DNA from: Actinomyces sp. ZJ308
GTDB taxonomy: Bacteria > Actinomycetota > Actinomycetes > Actinomycetales > Actinomycetaceae
Assembly (NCBI RefSeq): GCF_011752065.1
Contig: NZ_JAAIJY010000004.1
Coordinates: 62,001 to 126,000, forward strand
Length of the DNA: 64,000 nt
Reading direction: 5' to 3'
Of this stretch, positions 17,884 to 26,165 are shown in pieces (position 1 is the stretch's first letter; each line of letters opens with the position of its first letter). The notes beneath the pieces were generated by a model that saw only the letters and a list, made by a program, of their open reading frames with translations, was not told the origin of the DNA and did not search any database. Made by a program: the position numbers and the translations under genes.

Positions 17884-18489
17884 TCACAGTCCGGAGATGG
17901 AGCTCTCGCCGCCGTCCTCGACGTTGGTCAGCAGGTTCTGCAGGTAACTCTTGAGGCGGGTGCGGTAGTCGGACTCGAAGCGCCGCAGCTCGTCGATCTT
18001 GTGCTCGAGACCGGAGCGCTCCTTCTCCAGCTGAGCCAGGGTCCGGTTGCGCTGGTCCTCGGCCTCACGCACGATCTGCTCCCCGGTGGAGCGGGCCTCA
18101 GTGACGATGCGCTCACCCTCGGCCTTGCCGTTGGCGACGTGCTCGTCGTGGAGGCGCTGGGCCAGCTCGAGCATGCCGGACGCAGCGGCCGGGCCCTGGC
18201 CGCCGGACTCGCCGGAGACCGCAGGCACGGACACAGCCGGCTCGGCCTGGACCGGAGAGACGGGGGAAGCGGGGGCGGCGGGGATGGCAGCCCCTTCGCC
18301 GAGCTGGGCCACTCGGCGGTTGGCGGCCTCGAGCTTGGCCTTGAGGTCGGCGTTCTCAGCCTCCAGCTGACGCATTGCCTCGACTACCTCGTCGAGGAAC
18401 TCGTCGACCTCGTCCTGCTCGTAGCCCTCACGGAACTTGGTCGCCTGGAACTTTTTGTTGAGGACGTCGTCTGCTGTCAGCAGCGTCAT
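17884..18489 (-). CDS. wag31: DivIVA-family polar growth protein Wag31
   Basis: Cytoplasmic coiled-coil scaffold that marks curved membrane at poles and septum and directs wall growth in actinobacteria. The 201 residues start with the membrane-binding DivIVA domain: MTLLTADDVLNKKFQATKFREGYEQDEVDEFLDEVVEAMRQLEAEN. A Pro/Ala/Val-rich linker (about 75-115) separates it from a second coiled coil (LAQRLHDEHVANGKAEGERIVTEARSTGEQIV...). It closes the dcw cluster after yggT, as in mycobacteria and corynebacteria. A strong hairpin follows. Confidence 0.95.
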   Translation of the reverse strand: MTLLTADDVLNKKFQATKFREGYEQDEVDEFLDEVVEAMRQLEAENADLKAKLEAANRRVAQLGEGAAIPAAPASPVSPVQAEPAVSVPAVSGESGGQGPAAASGMLELAQRLHDEHVANGKAEGERIVTEARSTGEQIVREAEDQRNRTLAQLEKERSGLEHKIDELRRFESDYRTRLKSYLQNLLTNVEDGGESSISGL

Positions 18490-18654
18490 GGGTCGTCACC
18501 TCGGTGTCGTTACGGATAAGGTCACGAGCACCGGGCATCCGGTCACTCATGCGGACAGAGTACCTGAACTCGAGGTTCAGGCCACATCAAGCGCGCTATC
18601 TCACGCTGACGTGAGGACAGCACTCTAGCGGTTCGTTCGCGACTTGACACCTGT

Positions 18655-18951
18655 TCAGATGAGAAGTCTGAGGAACCACTGGAGGATCCAGATCCCGAAG
18701 ACCAGGACCAGGAAGCTCAGGTCGATGCCAACCCCTCCCAGGCGTGCCATGGGAACCTTCTGACGGATCAGTCGCAGAGGCGGATCCGTCAGGGCGTACA
18801 CCAGGTTGGCCAGCACCAGGACGACTCCCTGAGGGCGCCACTGGCGGGCGAACACCTGAATCCAGTCGAGCACGACCCTGACCAGGAGGATGAGGAAGTA
18901 CAGGCTCAGAATGCTCGACAGGATCCAGGCCAGCGGCGAGACAAGGCTCAC
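18655..18951 (-). CDS. YggT-family membrane protein
   Basis: 98 residues with two hydrophobic segments (about 5-28 and 75-97) around the conserved core RVVLDWIQVF and YALTDPPLRLIRQKVP. YggT proteins lie between sepF and divIVA in most Gram-positive division clusters; the exact role is unsettled, but the linkage suggests septum or membrane organisation. The GTG start at 18951 is 12 nt from the sepF stop, so they are probably co-transcribed. Confidence 0.92.
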   Translation of the reverse strand: MSLVSPLAWILSSILSLYFLILLVRVVLDWIQVFARQWRPQGVVLVLANLVYALTDPPLRLIRQKVPMARLGGVGIDLSFLVLVFGIWILQWFLRLLI

Positions 18952-18962
18952 GTGCGGTCAGC

Positions 18963-19427
18963 TCAGCTCTGATTGAAGAACCGGCCGCGGGCCTGTGCGA
19001 CCTCACCGCCGTCGATCTCGACACTCGCTGGAGTCAGCAGGAACACCCGCGGAGTGACTCGCTCGATCGCGCCGTGCAGGCCGAAGACCAGGCCGGCGGA
19101 GAAGTCCACCATGCGACGGGCGTCCGACTCACTCATACCCGTGAGGTTGATGATGACGGGAACCCCGTCACGGAAGGACTCGCCGATGATCCTGGCCTCG
19201 TTGTAGGTCGAGGGGTGCACCGTGACGATGCGACGGAGGTCCGGGGCGGCGTCAACGGGCTCGGGCGCGGCCGGGGCGGAGAAGTCCTCGTAACCCTCGT
19301 CGACGAAGTCCTGCTCGTGCTCCTGCACGGCGTAACCGGCGTCGGCAGCCTCATAGCTGTCCTCGTAGGTCTCCTCCTCCGGCTCCGAGTAGCCGAGGAA
19401 ACTGGTCATACTGCGCAGCGCGCCCAT
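18963..19427 (-). CDS. sepF: Cell division protein SepF
   Basis: Membrane-associated partner of FtsZ that tethers the Z ring; in actinobacteria, which lack FtsA, it is the main anchor. At 154 residues, the N-terminal amphipathic segment MGALRSMTSFLGYSE is followed by an acidic, Tyr/Glu-rich linker and the SepF domain (RRIVTVHPSTYNEARIIGESFRDGVPVIINLTGMSESDARRMVDFSAGLVFGLHG). The start is ATG 19427 with GGAGCGATAA just upstream. Confidence 0.95.
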   Translation of the reverse strand: MGALRSMTSFLGYSEPEEETYEDSYEAADAGYAVQEHEQDFVDEGYEDFSAPAAPEPVDAAPDLRRIVTVHPSTYNEARIIGESFRDGVPVIINLTGMSESDARRMVDFSAGLVFGLHGAIERVTPRVFLLTPASVEIDGGEVAQARGRFFNQS

Positions 19428-19579
19428 TTATCGCTCCTTGGTTCGTCCGGTCCCCTGCGTTCCGGATGTGCTGCGACCGTATCCGCCCCCGCAACACCGC
19501 ACGGGGACCTCAACCCGGCGTGTCCCTAACCTCAGGTTCCAGGTAGGTCACGCTCAGGAAGTATTCAGTCGTCTGGGCG

Positions 19580-20392
19580 TCAACGCGGGACCACGACACC
19601 TGCCAGCCGTCCAGTCACCCCGTCTCGCCGGAAGGAGTAGAAGCGCGGGTCCTCATAGGTGCACCACTGACCTGCACTGATGTGCCCGACCCCCGCGCGC
19701 TCGAGCTGAGCGAGGACGCCCGCCGCCACGTCAAGGCCGGGAGTGCCCCACGACGTGCGTGAGGCACAGGCGGGTTCGCGCTGCGCGGACAGCGTGCGCA
19801 TGTGATCCGGAACCTCGTAGCAGGAGCCGCAGATCGACGGGCCGACGGCGGCCCAGAGGTCGGTCGGGTCCGCTCCGGCTCTGCGGAGGGACTCGATCGT
19901 GGCGGGAACGACTCCGTCAAGCATGCCGCGGCGTCCGGCATGGACCGCCGCCGTCAGAGAACCGTCTCGGGAGGCCAGCAGGAGGGGGACGCAGTCGGCG
20001 ACGAGGACGCAGCAGCCGGCGGGCGCACCGGCCGCCCGGGCATCCAGGACGAGCGCGTCCGCGGTGGGCACCGGCTCGACCCGGGCCGTGGCCACGACGG
20101 CGGAGTGGACCTGGTTCATCCAGGCCAGGTGCCGGTCCTGCTCAAGACCGAGCAGCGCCTCGAGCCTGCGACGGTGACCATGAACACGCTGCGGGTCGTC
20201 TCCGACGTGCAGCGCCAGGTTCCACCCGGTGTAGGCCGTCGTCCCCCCACCGCTTCCACCACTGCCATCGATCCCGCTGACGCGCCCCTCAGCCTGTGCG
20301 ACGGCGCCGCTCCCGCCAGGGACGGGACGGGCCCGCAGGCCACGGGTGGTGAAGTACCCGCGGGCCCCCGGGCCCAGATCCACCTCGATCAT
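19580..20392 (-). CDS. pgeF: Purine nucleoside phosphorylase / laccase-domain protein PgeF (YfiH)
   Basis: Multicopper-oxidase-fold protein that phosphorolyses purine nucleosides. In some bacteria it edits peptidoglycan precursors, which fits its place after ftsZ. The zinc-site residues are visible: His in MNQVHSAVVA, Cys in VLVADCVPLLLAS and His in AAVHAGRRGMLDGV; VGPSICGSCYEV is also typical. The start could be ATG 20392 (MIEVDLGPGARGYF, 270 residues) or ATG 20425 (MCDTNVGQVSD); the former matches the usual first strand. The C-terminus YSFRRDGVTGRLAGVVVPR is complete. The insertion VSGIDGSGGSGGGTTAY is a flexible loop. Confidence 0.88.
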   Translation of the reverse strand: MIEVDLGPGARGYFTTRGLRARPVPGGSGAVAQAEGRVSGIDGSGGSGGGTTAYTGWNLALHVGDDPQRVHGHRRRLEALLGLEQDRHLAWMNQVHSAVVATARVEPVPTADALVLDARAAGAPAGCCVLVADCVPLLLASRDGSLTAAVHAGRRGMLDGVVPATIESLRRAGADPTDLWAAVGPSICGSCYEVPDHMRTLSAQREPACASRTSWGTPGLDVAAGVLAQLERAGVGHISAGQWCTYEDPRFYSFRRDGVTGRLAGVVVPR

Positions 20393-20453
20393 GTCCGAGA
20401 CCTGACCGACGTTCGTGTCACACATCTCCGAGCGGCCCCGACGTCGGTTCCGC

Positions 20454-21818
20454 TCAGCGCAGGAAGTCGGGCAGGTCGATGCCGTCGTCGTCGGCGTCGA
20501 CCCCGATGACCTGAGGAACCTCGAGCTCGGAGACCGGCTGCTGAGCCGGAACCGAGCCGTACGAGCCGTAGGAGTCGTCGACGTAGGCGGGCATGCTCCC
20601 TGACGACAGGGCCTCTGCCGCACTGACCTCCGACAGGTGAGCCGCGGCCGCCGGCGACGGGGCCGGAGCCAGCGGGACGGGCCGGGTCACGGGATTCTGC
20701 GCGGCGTGGGCACCGCCGCGAGGTGCGGGGGCCGGCGGCAGGTCCTCGACCGGGGAGGCGGCAACCGGCGGGACGGCGGCGGCCCGCGACAGCCGGGTCA
20801 CCGGATCGGCCAGGCCGCCCACCACCGGCTCGGAGTCGAAGCCGGCGGCGATGACCGTCACCCGGACCTCGTCGCCCAGAGCGCCGTCGACAACGTTTCC
20901 GACGATGATGTTGGCCTCGGGGTGGACGGCCTCCCGCACGAGGTTGGCGGCCTCGTTCATCTCGAACAGACCCAGGTCGGAGCCCCCCTGGAAGAAGAGC
21001 AGCACGCCGTGGGCGCCGTCGATCGAGGTCTCCAGCAGCGGCGAGGCGATGGCCTCCTCGGTGGCCGTGATCGCGCGGCCCTCACCGGTGGCCGAGCCGA
21101 TGCCCATGAGGGCGCTGCCGGCGCCCTGCATGACGGACTTGACGTCGTTGAAGTCGACGTTGATGAGGCCGGGGGTGGTGATGAGCTCGGTGATGCCCTG
21201 AACACCCTGAAGAAGCACCTGGTCCGCCTGCTTGAAGGCGTCCACGACGGAGATGTTCTTGTCGGCGATCTGCAGGAGGCGGTCGTTGGGGATGACGATG
21301 AGGGTGTCGACCTCCTCGCGCAGCGCCTGGACGCCGTCCTCGGCCTGCGCCGAGCGGCGACGCCCCTCGAAGGAGAAGGGGCGGGTGACCACGCCGATGG
21401 TCAGCGCGCCGATGCTCTTGGCCAGGCGGGCGACCACGGGGGCGGCTCCGGTGCCGGTACCGCCTCCCTCTCCGGCGGTGACGAAGACCATGTCTGATCC
21501 GTCGAGGGCCTCGCGGATCTCGGACTCGTGGTCCTCGGCGGCCTTGCGGCCGATGGCCGGGTCGGCACCCGCCCCCAGCCCTCGGGTCAGGTCACGTCCG
21601 ACATCGAGCTTGACGTCGGCGTCGGACATGAGCAGCGCCTGGGCGTCGGTGTTCACGGCGATGAACTCGACGCCACGCAGATCGGCCTCGATCATGCGGT
21701 TGACGGCGTTGACGCCGCCGCCGCCGACGCCGACGACCTTGATCTCTGCCTGGTAGTGCTGTGCGTCGTCCACAGCCATGCTCTCGACCACTGGCGTCCC
21801 CTCCGCGAGTTTCGTCAT
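20454..21818 (-). CDS. ftsZ: Cell division GTPase FtsZ
   Basis: Tubulin homologue that polymerises into the Z ring. 454 residues from ATG 21818, chosen because GGAGGGCTC sits directly before it; [17 protein letters not shown] at 21779 is an alternative. Nucleotide-binding segments are [23 protein letters not shown] and [15 protein letters not shown] (about 110-124). The T7 catalytic loop is [14 protein letters not shown] variable Pro/Ala linker leads to the conserved tail [14 protein letters not shown], which binds SepF and FtsW. It has its own 245-nt AT-rich leader, so it is probably transcribed from an internal promoter as well as by read-through from ftsQ. Confidence 0.98.
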   Translation of the reverse strand: MTKLAEGTPVVESMAVDDAQHYQAEIKVVGVGGGGVNAVNRMIEADLRGVEFIAVNTDAQALLMSDADVKLDVGRDLTRGLGAGADPAIGRKAAEDHESEIREALDGSDMVFVTAGEGGGTGTGAAPVVARLAKSIGALTIGVVTRPFSFEGRRRSAQAEDGVQALREEVDTLIVIPNDRLLQIADKNISVVDAFKQADQVLLQGVQGITELITTPGLINVDFNDVKSVMQGAGSALMGIGSATGEGRAITATEEAIASPLLETSIDGAHGVLLFFQGGSDLGLFEMNEAANLVREAVHPEANIIVGNVVDGALGDEVRVTVIAAGFDSEPVVGGLADPVTRLSRAAAVPPVAASPVEDLPPAPAPRGGAHAAQNPVTRPVPLAPAPSPAAAAHLSEVSAAEALSSGSMPAYVDDSYGSYGSVPAQQPVSELEVPQVIGVDADDDGIDLPDFLR

Positions 21819-22063
21819 GAGCCCTCCGGTGAGGGCTCCCCTCAAACCTCAACCTCAAGTTAAGGTCTATACTTATGTCATTCTCTGAATGACTGGCTTA
21901 ACGCTATGAGACTTCCAGGACGTCGTGACGCATTGAAGCCCGGCGTGTTCGCGTGCAGTTGCCTGCGGATTTCCTGCTATATCCCTGCGACTTACCTGTA
22001 ATAAATCTGAAGGTTTGAAGCTCGTGTCTCCCAGCTCGGTGTCCACGCGCCTGACCGAGCCGC
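21819..22063 (-). promoter_or_regulatory. ftsZ leader with palindrome
   Basis: The 245-nt gap between ftsQ and ftsZ is AT-rich compared with the cluster. It contains a perfect palindrome, GTCATTC-TCT-GAATGAC (21877-21893), about 60 nt before the ftsZ start, next to the AT-rich minus-strand stretch CATAAGTATAGACC and to AACTTGAGGTTGAGG. An internal ftsZ promoter is likely; the boxes are not certain. Confidence 0.45.
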
Positions 22064-23335
22064 TCAGGACGCCGGAGGCGACGTCTCGGGCGCCGTCGTA
22101 GCCCCGTCGGCGGATCGCGTCGTGGGGCGATGAGGTGAGGAGACGTCATAGACGGACGCGCTGGAGGTCATGAGGGTGGCCAGGACCCGCGCCTTGAGCT
22201 CGTTGTCCTGGGTGTCTCCCCACACCACGCTGGCGCCGTTGGACAGGGTGAGCGTGACCTGCCCGGACTCCGTGGCGCTCCCGCTGGTCACCTGAGCCAG
22301 AGTCTGAGGCGTGAGAGAGCCCACCACCTGGGTGACGGCCGCGACCTGCTTGGCTGAGATCGTCTGAGGTCCGCTCGCGCCGTCGGCCTGGTCGGGCATG
22401 ATGGTCACCAGGCCCGACGGCGCCTCGGGGACCCGATCGAGGACCACGGCCTCGTTGTCGAGCACCTGGTAGCCGTCCGCTCCCTGGACGGTGGCCACCG
22501 GTACCCGCATCGTCAGCTGCACCCGAAGTCCCCGGGGCCAGGCCCTGGTCACCTGTGCCTGGCGCACCCGGACCAGCTTGTCACTCACCTGGGAGGAGAG
22601 CCGTCCGGTGTCGAGCCGCAGCAACGAGTCGCCCGAGTAGGAGGCCAGGACGTCACGGACCTGCTTGTCCGAGACGCTGCCGTCCGATCCGACGACGGAG
22701 ATCCTCTGTGTCTGCAGGCCCAGGAGGGGTGAGAAGACCAGGGCCCAGACCACCAGGACGACGGCGAGCACGACGACGACGGCCGTTGCCAGTCGGCGCA
22801 GGCGCAGTCGGCGCAGGGCCTGCTGACGTTCCTTGAGACGGTCGGCGAGCCCGGTGGAGACGACCCGGTCATCCCCTCTGGGCAGCGCGACCTGACGGCG
22901 GCCGAAGACGGTCAGCTCGGTACTCGACGCGCTCTGCGGGCCGGCGGTCGTCTCCGGCGCCTTGCTCCCCTTCGACGGAGTCTGACCATGCTGCTTGCCG
23001 GAGGAGGTCGGGCGTGAGCCGCCCGCGGAGGGGGTCGTTTCCCTCACGGCGCCCCGACCGGAGCGTGGGGCCCCGCCGGCACCAGGAGCCCGGGGTCGCC
23101 TGGCCGGGCCGGCAGTGGCCCGGCGCTCGGCCGCCCGCTGAGTCTGCGAGGTCTGCGGGTTCTGCTGGGAGCGCCTCGTGTCGGACTGTCCACTCCCGCT
23201 CTGGCCGCCCTGGCCGGTCTGCCCGGAGCGGACGGGGCGCGGGCGCCGGTTCCCCGAGCGGCGCGGAGGAATGCTGGCCGGCGTTCCCTGAGACCGGTTG
23301 GACGGCTCGGGGCGGGGTGCCGAGGGCTTCCTCAT
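22064..23335 (-). CDS. ftsQ: Cell division protein FtsQ
   Basis: Bitopic membrane protein of the divisome that joins FtsL and its partners and regulates septal synthesis. The 423 residues comprise a long cytoplasmic region (1-180) rich in Arg, Pro, Gly, Ser and Gln, one membrane helix (about 180-205, LATAVVVVLAVVLVVWALVF), a POTRA domain (TQRISVVGSDGSVSDKQVRDVLASYSGDSLLRLDTGRLSSQV...) and the beta domain. FtsQ proteins are usually 250-320 residues, so the N-terminus is unusually extended. The ATG overlaps the murC stop (ATGA). Confidence 0.92.
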   Translation of the reverse strand: MRKPSAPRPEPSNRSQGTPASIPPRRSGNRRPRPVRSGQTGQGGQSGSGQSDTRRSQQNPQTSQTQRAAERRATAGPARRPRAPGAGGAPRSGRGAVRETTPSAGGSRPTSSGKQHGQTPSKGSKAPETTAGPQSASSTELTVFGRRQVALPRGDDRVVSTGLADRLKERQQALRRLRLRRLATAVVVVLAVVLVVWALVFSPLLGLQTQRISVVGSDGSVSDKQVRDVLASYSGDSLLRLDTGRLSSQVSDKLVRVRQAQVTRAWPRGLRVQLTMRVPVATVQGADGYQVLDNEAVVLDRVPEAPSGLVTIMPDQADGASGPQTISAKQVAAVTQVVGSLTPQTLAQVTSGSATESGQVTLTLSNGASVVWGDTQDNELKARVLATLMTSSASVYDVSSPHRPTTRSADGATTAPETSPPAS

Positions 23336-24909
23336 GCCCGCCCGCCTCGATCCTCGGGCGAGCCGGGGGCACTGCCCTCGCGGGCCGTCAGGTCATCCAG
23401 AACCGTGGAGGCCAGCTCGGTGACGTCACCCGCCCCGACCGTCAGCAGCAGGTCGCCGGAGCGGGCCAGTGCGGCCACGGCGTGCGCGGCCTCCTGGCGA
23501 TCCGCGACGAAGGCGGCCCTGCCGGGGGGAACCCGCCGGGCGACCGTGTCTCCGGTGATGTCGGGGAAGTCGGCCTGGGTCTCCCTGGCGGGGTAGACGT
23601 CTGCGACGACGACGGCGTCGGCCAGGGCCAGGGCCTGACCGAAGCGGTCGGCGAAGGCCCGGGTGCGGGAGAACAGGTGCGGCTGGAAGAGCACCAGGAC
23701 CCGGCCGCCGCGCTCCTGGGCGACCTCGCGCGCGGTGTGCAGGAGTGCCTCGATCTCCGTGGGGTGGTGGGCGTAGTCGTCGATGACGCGTACGCCGTCG
23801 GCCTCGCCCCGATCCTCGAAGCGCCGCCCGGTGCCTCCGAAGGCGCCCAGGGCACGGGCCATCTCGGCCGGTTCGATGCCCAGCTCGATGCCGGCGGCCC
23901 AGGCGCCGGCGGCATCGAGGGCCACATGGTCTCCGGGCACGGCCAGCACCAGCTCGACCGGGCTCCGGGGCGGCTCCTGCGCGCCCACGGCGCCGGTCTG
24001 GGCCCGGTGCTCCGTGCTGGTCAGGGTCAGCAGCGCACGGGTGGCGGAGGCCCCGCGCTCCTGGATGTCCAGGTGGACGTGCCCCTCCCCCACCAGCGTC
24101 CCGCCGGGCAGGGTCTCGGGACCTGCGAAGGAGTAGGTGACCACGCGCAGCCCCTCATCGGCGGCCGACTGCGCCAGGCGCAGTGAGCCGGGGTCCTCGG
24201 CGCAGGCCACCAGGAGGCCCCCGGGAACCAGGCGGTGGGCGAAGTCGACGAAGGCCGCCTCGAAGGCCTCGGCGGTGCCGTAGCTGTCGAGGTGGTCCGG
24301 CTCGACGTTGGTGACGATCTCCACGCGGGGTGAGTAGTTGAGGAAGGAGCGGTCGGACTCGTCGGCCTCGGCCACGAGGGCGGAGCCGCTCCCCAGGTGG
24401 GCCCCGGTACCCAGCGCCCTGACGACCCCGCCGATGGCGAAGGAGGGGTCGGCACCGGCCTGGGTGAGGGCCTCGGCGAGCATGCCCGAGGTCGTCGTCT
24501 TGCCGTGCGCGCCGGCCACGGCGACGAAGTCCAGCCCCTGGGCGGCCAGGGCCAGGGCCTGGGAGCGGTGGATGACCTCCTGACCCCGTCGGCGGGCCTG
24601 GGCGAGCTCGGGGTTGGTCTCCTTGATCGCAGTGGAGACCACGACCGTGCTCGCCTCGGGGACGTGCGCGGCGTCATGGCCCAGGTGGGTCGTGATCCCC
24701 AGGTCGGCCAGGTGGTCGAAGGCGGGACCGCCGTGGGCGTCGGAGCCCGAGACCCGGGCACCCCGAGCCGCGAGCAGCTGGGCGACCACGCTCATGCCCG
24801 CTCCCCCGATACCGATGAGGTGGAACGACCTGCCGGCCATCGTGTGTCGGTCAGTACCGGCCTGCCGGGAGACGGCGTGGGGGGCGGGGTGGTGTGTCGG
24901 GGCGGTCAT
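23332..24909 (-). CDS. murC: UDP-N-acetylmuramate--L-alanine ligase
   Basis: ATP-dependent cytosolic ligase that adds L-Ala to UDP-MurNAc, the first step of the peptide stem. 525 residues from ATG 24909, which overlaps the murG stop (ATGA). HLIGIGGAGMSVVAQLLAARG is the UDP-binding loop, VAGAHGKTTTSGM (about residue 132) the P-loop, and DYAHHPTEIEALL plus LFQPHLFSRTRAF mark the C-terminal domain. About 25 residues precede the usual start, so MAGRSFHLIG (24840) is an alternative. Confidence 0.96.
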   Translation of the reverse strand: MTAPTHHPAPHAVSRQAGTDRHTMAGRSFHLIGIGGAGMSVVAQLLAARGARVSGSDAHGGPAFDHLADLGITTHLGHDAAHVPEASTVVVSTAIKETNPELAQARRRGQEVIHRSQALALAAQGLDFVAVAGAHGKTTTSGMLAEALTQAGADPSFAIGGVVRALGTGAHLGSGSALVAEADESDRSFLNYSPRVEIVTNVEPDHLDSYGTAEAFEAAFVDFAHRLVPGGLLVACAEDPGSLRLAQSAADEGLRVVTYSFAGPETLPGGTLVGEGHVHLDIQERGASATRALLTLTSTEHRAQTGAVGAQEPPRSPVELVLAVPGDHVALDAAGAWAAGIELGIEPAEMARALGAFGGTGRRFEDRGEADGVRVIDDYAHHPTEIEALLHTAREVAQERGGRVLVLFQPHLFSRTRAFADRFGQALALADAVVVADVYPARETQADFPDITGDTVARRVPPGRAAFVADRQEAAHAVAALARSGDLLLTVGAGDVTELASTVLDDLTAREGSAPGSPEDRGGRA

Positions 24910-26165
24910 GCCGCACTCTCCTCGTCGGTGGGAGCGGGATTCGTGGAGGCGCACTGCTGGATGAGGGCGGACAGTCGGGCCGCCGCGTCCTGGACTCCGG
25001 TGGAGGCCGCGGCCCGGGCCATGGCGGCCTGATGCTCGGGGTCGGAGATGAGCACCGCGAAGTCGAGGATGTCGGAGGGCTTGAGGTCGGCGTCGAGCAC
25101 CAGGCGCCCGCCTCCTGAGGCCAGGACGTCGGCGGCGTTGAGACGCTGCTCACCGTTGCCGATCGGAAGGGGGACGTAGAGCGCGGGCAGTCCCAGGGCG
25201 GTGATCTCCGCGACGGTACCGGCACCGGAGCGGCACAGGACCCCGTCGGCACAGGCGTAGGCCTGTTCCATGGTGGTCAGGTAGTCCAGCACGTGGTAGC
25301 GATCGGTCAGATCCTGCGGCGCGCCGGAGGCCACTGCCGCCTCGAGTGCGGCGCGCACGGGGGCGTCCTTGTCCTTGCCGGTCAGGTGCAGCACCTGCAG
25401 GCCTGCGGGCAGGGAGTCCAGTGACTCGCTGAGGACCTCGTTGAGGTGCTGGGCCCCCAACGAGCCACCCGTCACCAGGAGCGTGGGCATGTCGGGGTCG
25501 AGTCCCAGCGCCCGGGCGCCCTCGACGCGGGCGCGCCGGGCCCCCTCGGAGGTGGCCCGCTGCGTCACCAGGGTGGCGATGGCCGGGCGCAGTGGCAGCC
25601 CGGTGACCTCGGTGCTTCCCTTGGAGGCCTTGAGACGGGTGGAGGCGAATGTCAGGGCGACCGCCCTGGCCCAGGACGCCCCCAGCCGGTTGGCCAGGCC
25701 GGGCCGGGCGTTCTGCTCGTGGATGACGACCGGCACGCCGGCCTTCCGGGCGGCCAGGTACGCGGGGGTGGAGACGTAGCCGCCGAAGCCGACGACGACG
25801 TCGGCCCCGACCGCCTCGATGGCCTCGGTGGCTGCGCTGATCGCCTTTCCCAGCCGGTGCGGCAGGCGCAGCAGGTCCCCGCTGGGACGCCGGGGCAGGG
25901 GAACCCGGGGAACGAGGGCCAGCTCGAAGCCGGCCTCGGGCACGAGGCGGTTCTCCAGCCCCTCGGCCGTTCCCAGGACGAGGATCCGCGTGCGGGGGTC
26001 GCCGCCCAGGGCCGGCTCCTGCAGGGCCGCGGCCGTGGCCAGCAACGGGTTGACGTGGCCGGCGGTGCCGCCACCGGCCAGCAGCACCCGCAGCGGCTGG
26101 GGCCGCTCCGGTCTGCTGGACGGCGCCTCCTGGGGCGAGCCTGCGCTCTCACTTGTCTCGGGCAC
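24906..26165 (-). CDS. murG: Lipid II synthase MurG (UDP-GlcNAc transferase)
   Basis: Peripheral membrane glycosyltransferase that adds GlcNAc to lipid I. I place the start at GTG 26165, preceded by TAGGAGGAACC, an ideal ribosome site; it overlaps the ftsW stop by 17 nt. The 419 residues contain the N-terminal glycine loop VLLAGGGTAGHVNPLLATAAAL (about 25-45), FGGYVSTPAYLAARKAGVPVVIHEQNA, LLVTGGSLGAQHLNE and the UDP-GlcNAc-binding CRSGAGTVAEITALGLPALYVPLP. The C-terminal Ala/Thr-rich tail is variable. Confidence 0.96.
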   Translation of the reverse strand: MPETSESAGSPQEAPSSRPERPQPLRVLLAGGGTAGHVNPLLATAAALQEPALGGDPRTRILVLGTAEGLENRLVPEAGFELALVPRVPLPRRPSGDLLRLPHRLGKAISAATEAIEAVGADVVVGFGGYVSTPAYLAARKAGVPVVIHEQNARPGLANRLGASWARAVALTFASTRLKASKGSTEVTGLPLRPAIATLVTQRATSEGARRARVEGARALGLDPDMPTLLVTGGSLGAQHLNEVLSESLDSLPAGLQVLHLTGKDKDAPVRAALEAAVASGAPQDLTDRYHVLDYLTTMEQAYACADGVLCRSGAGTVAEITALGLPALYVPLPIGNGEQRLNAADVLASGGGRLVLDADLKPSDILDFAVLISDPEHQAAMARAAASTGVQDAAARLSALIQQCASTNPAPTDEESAA

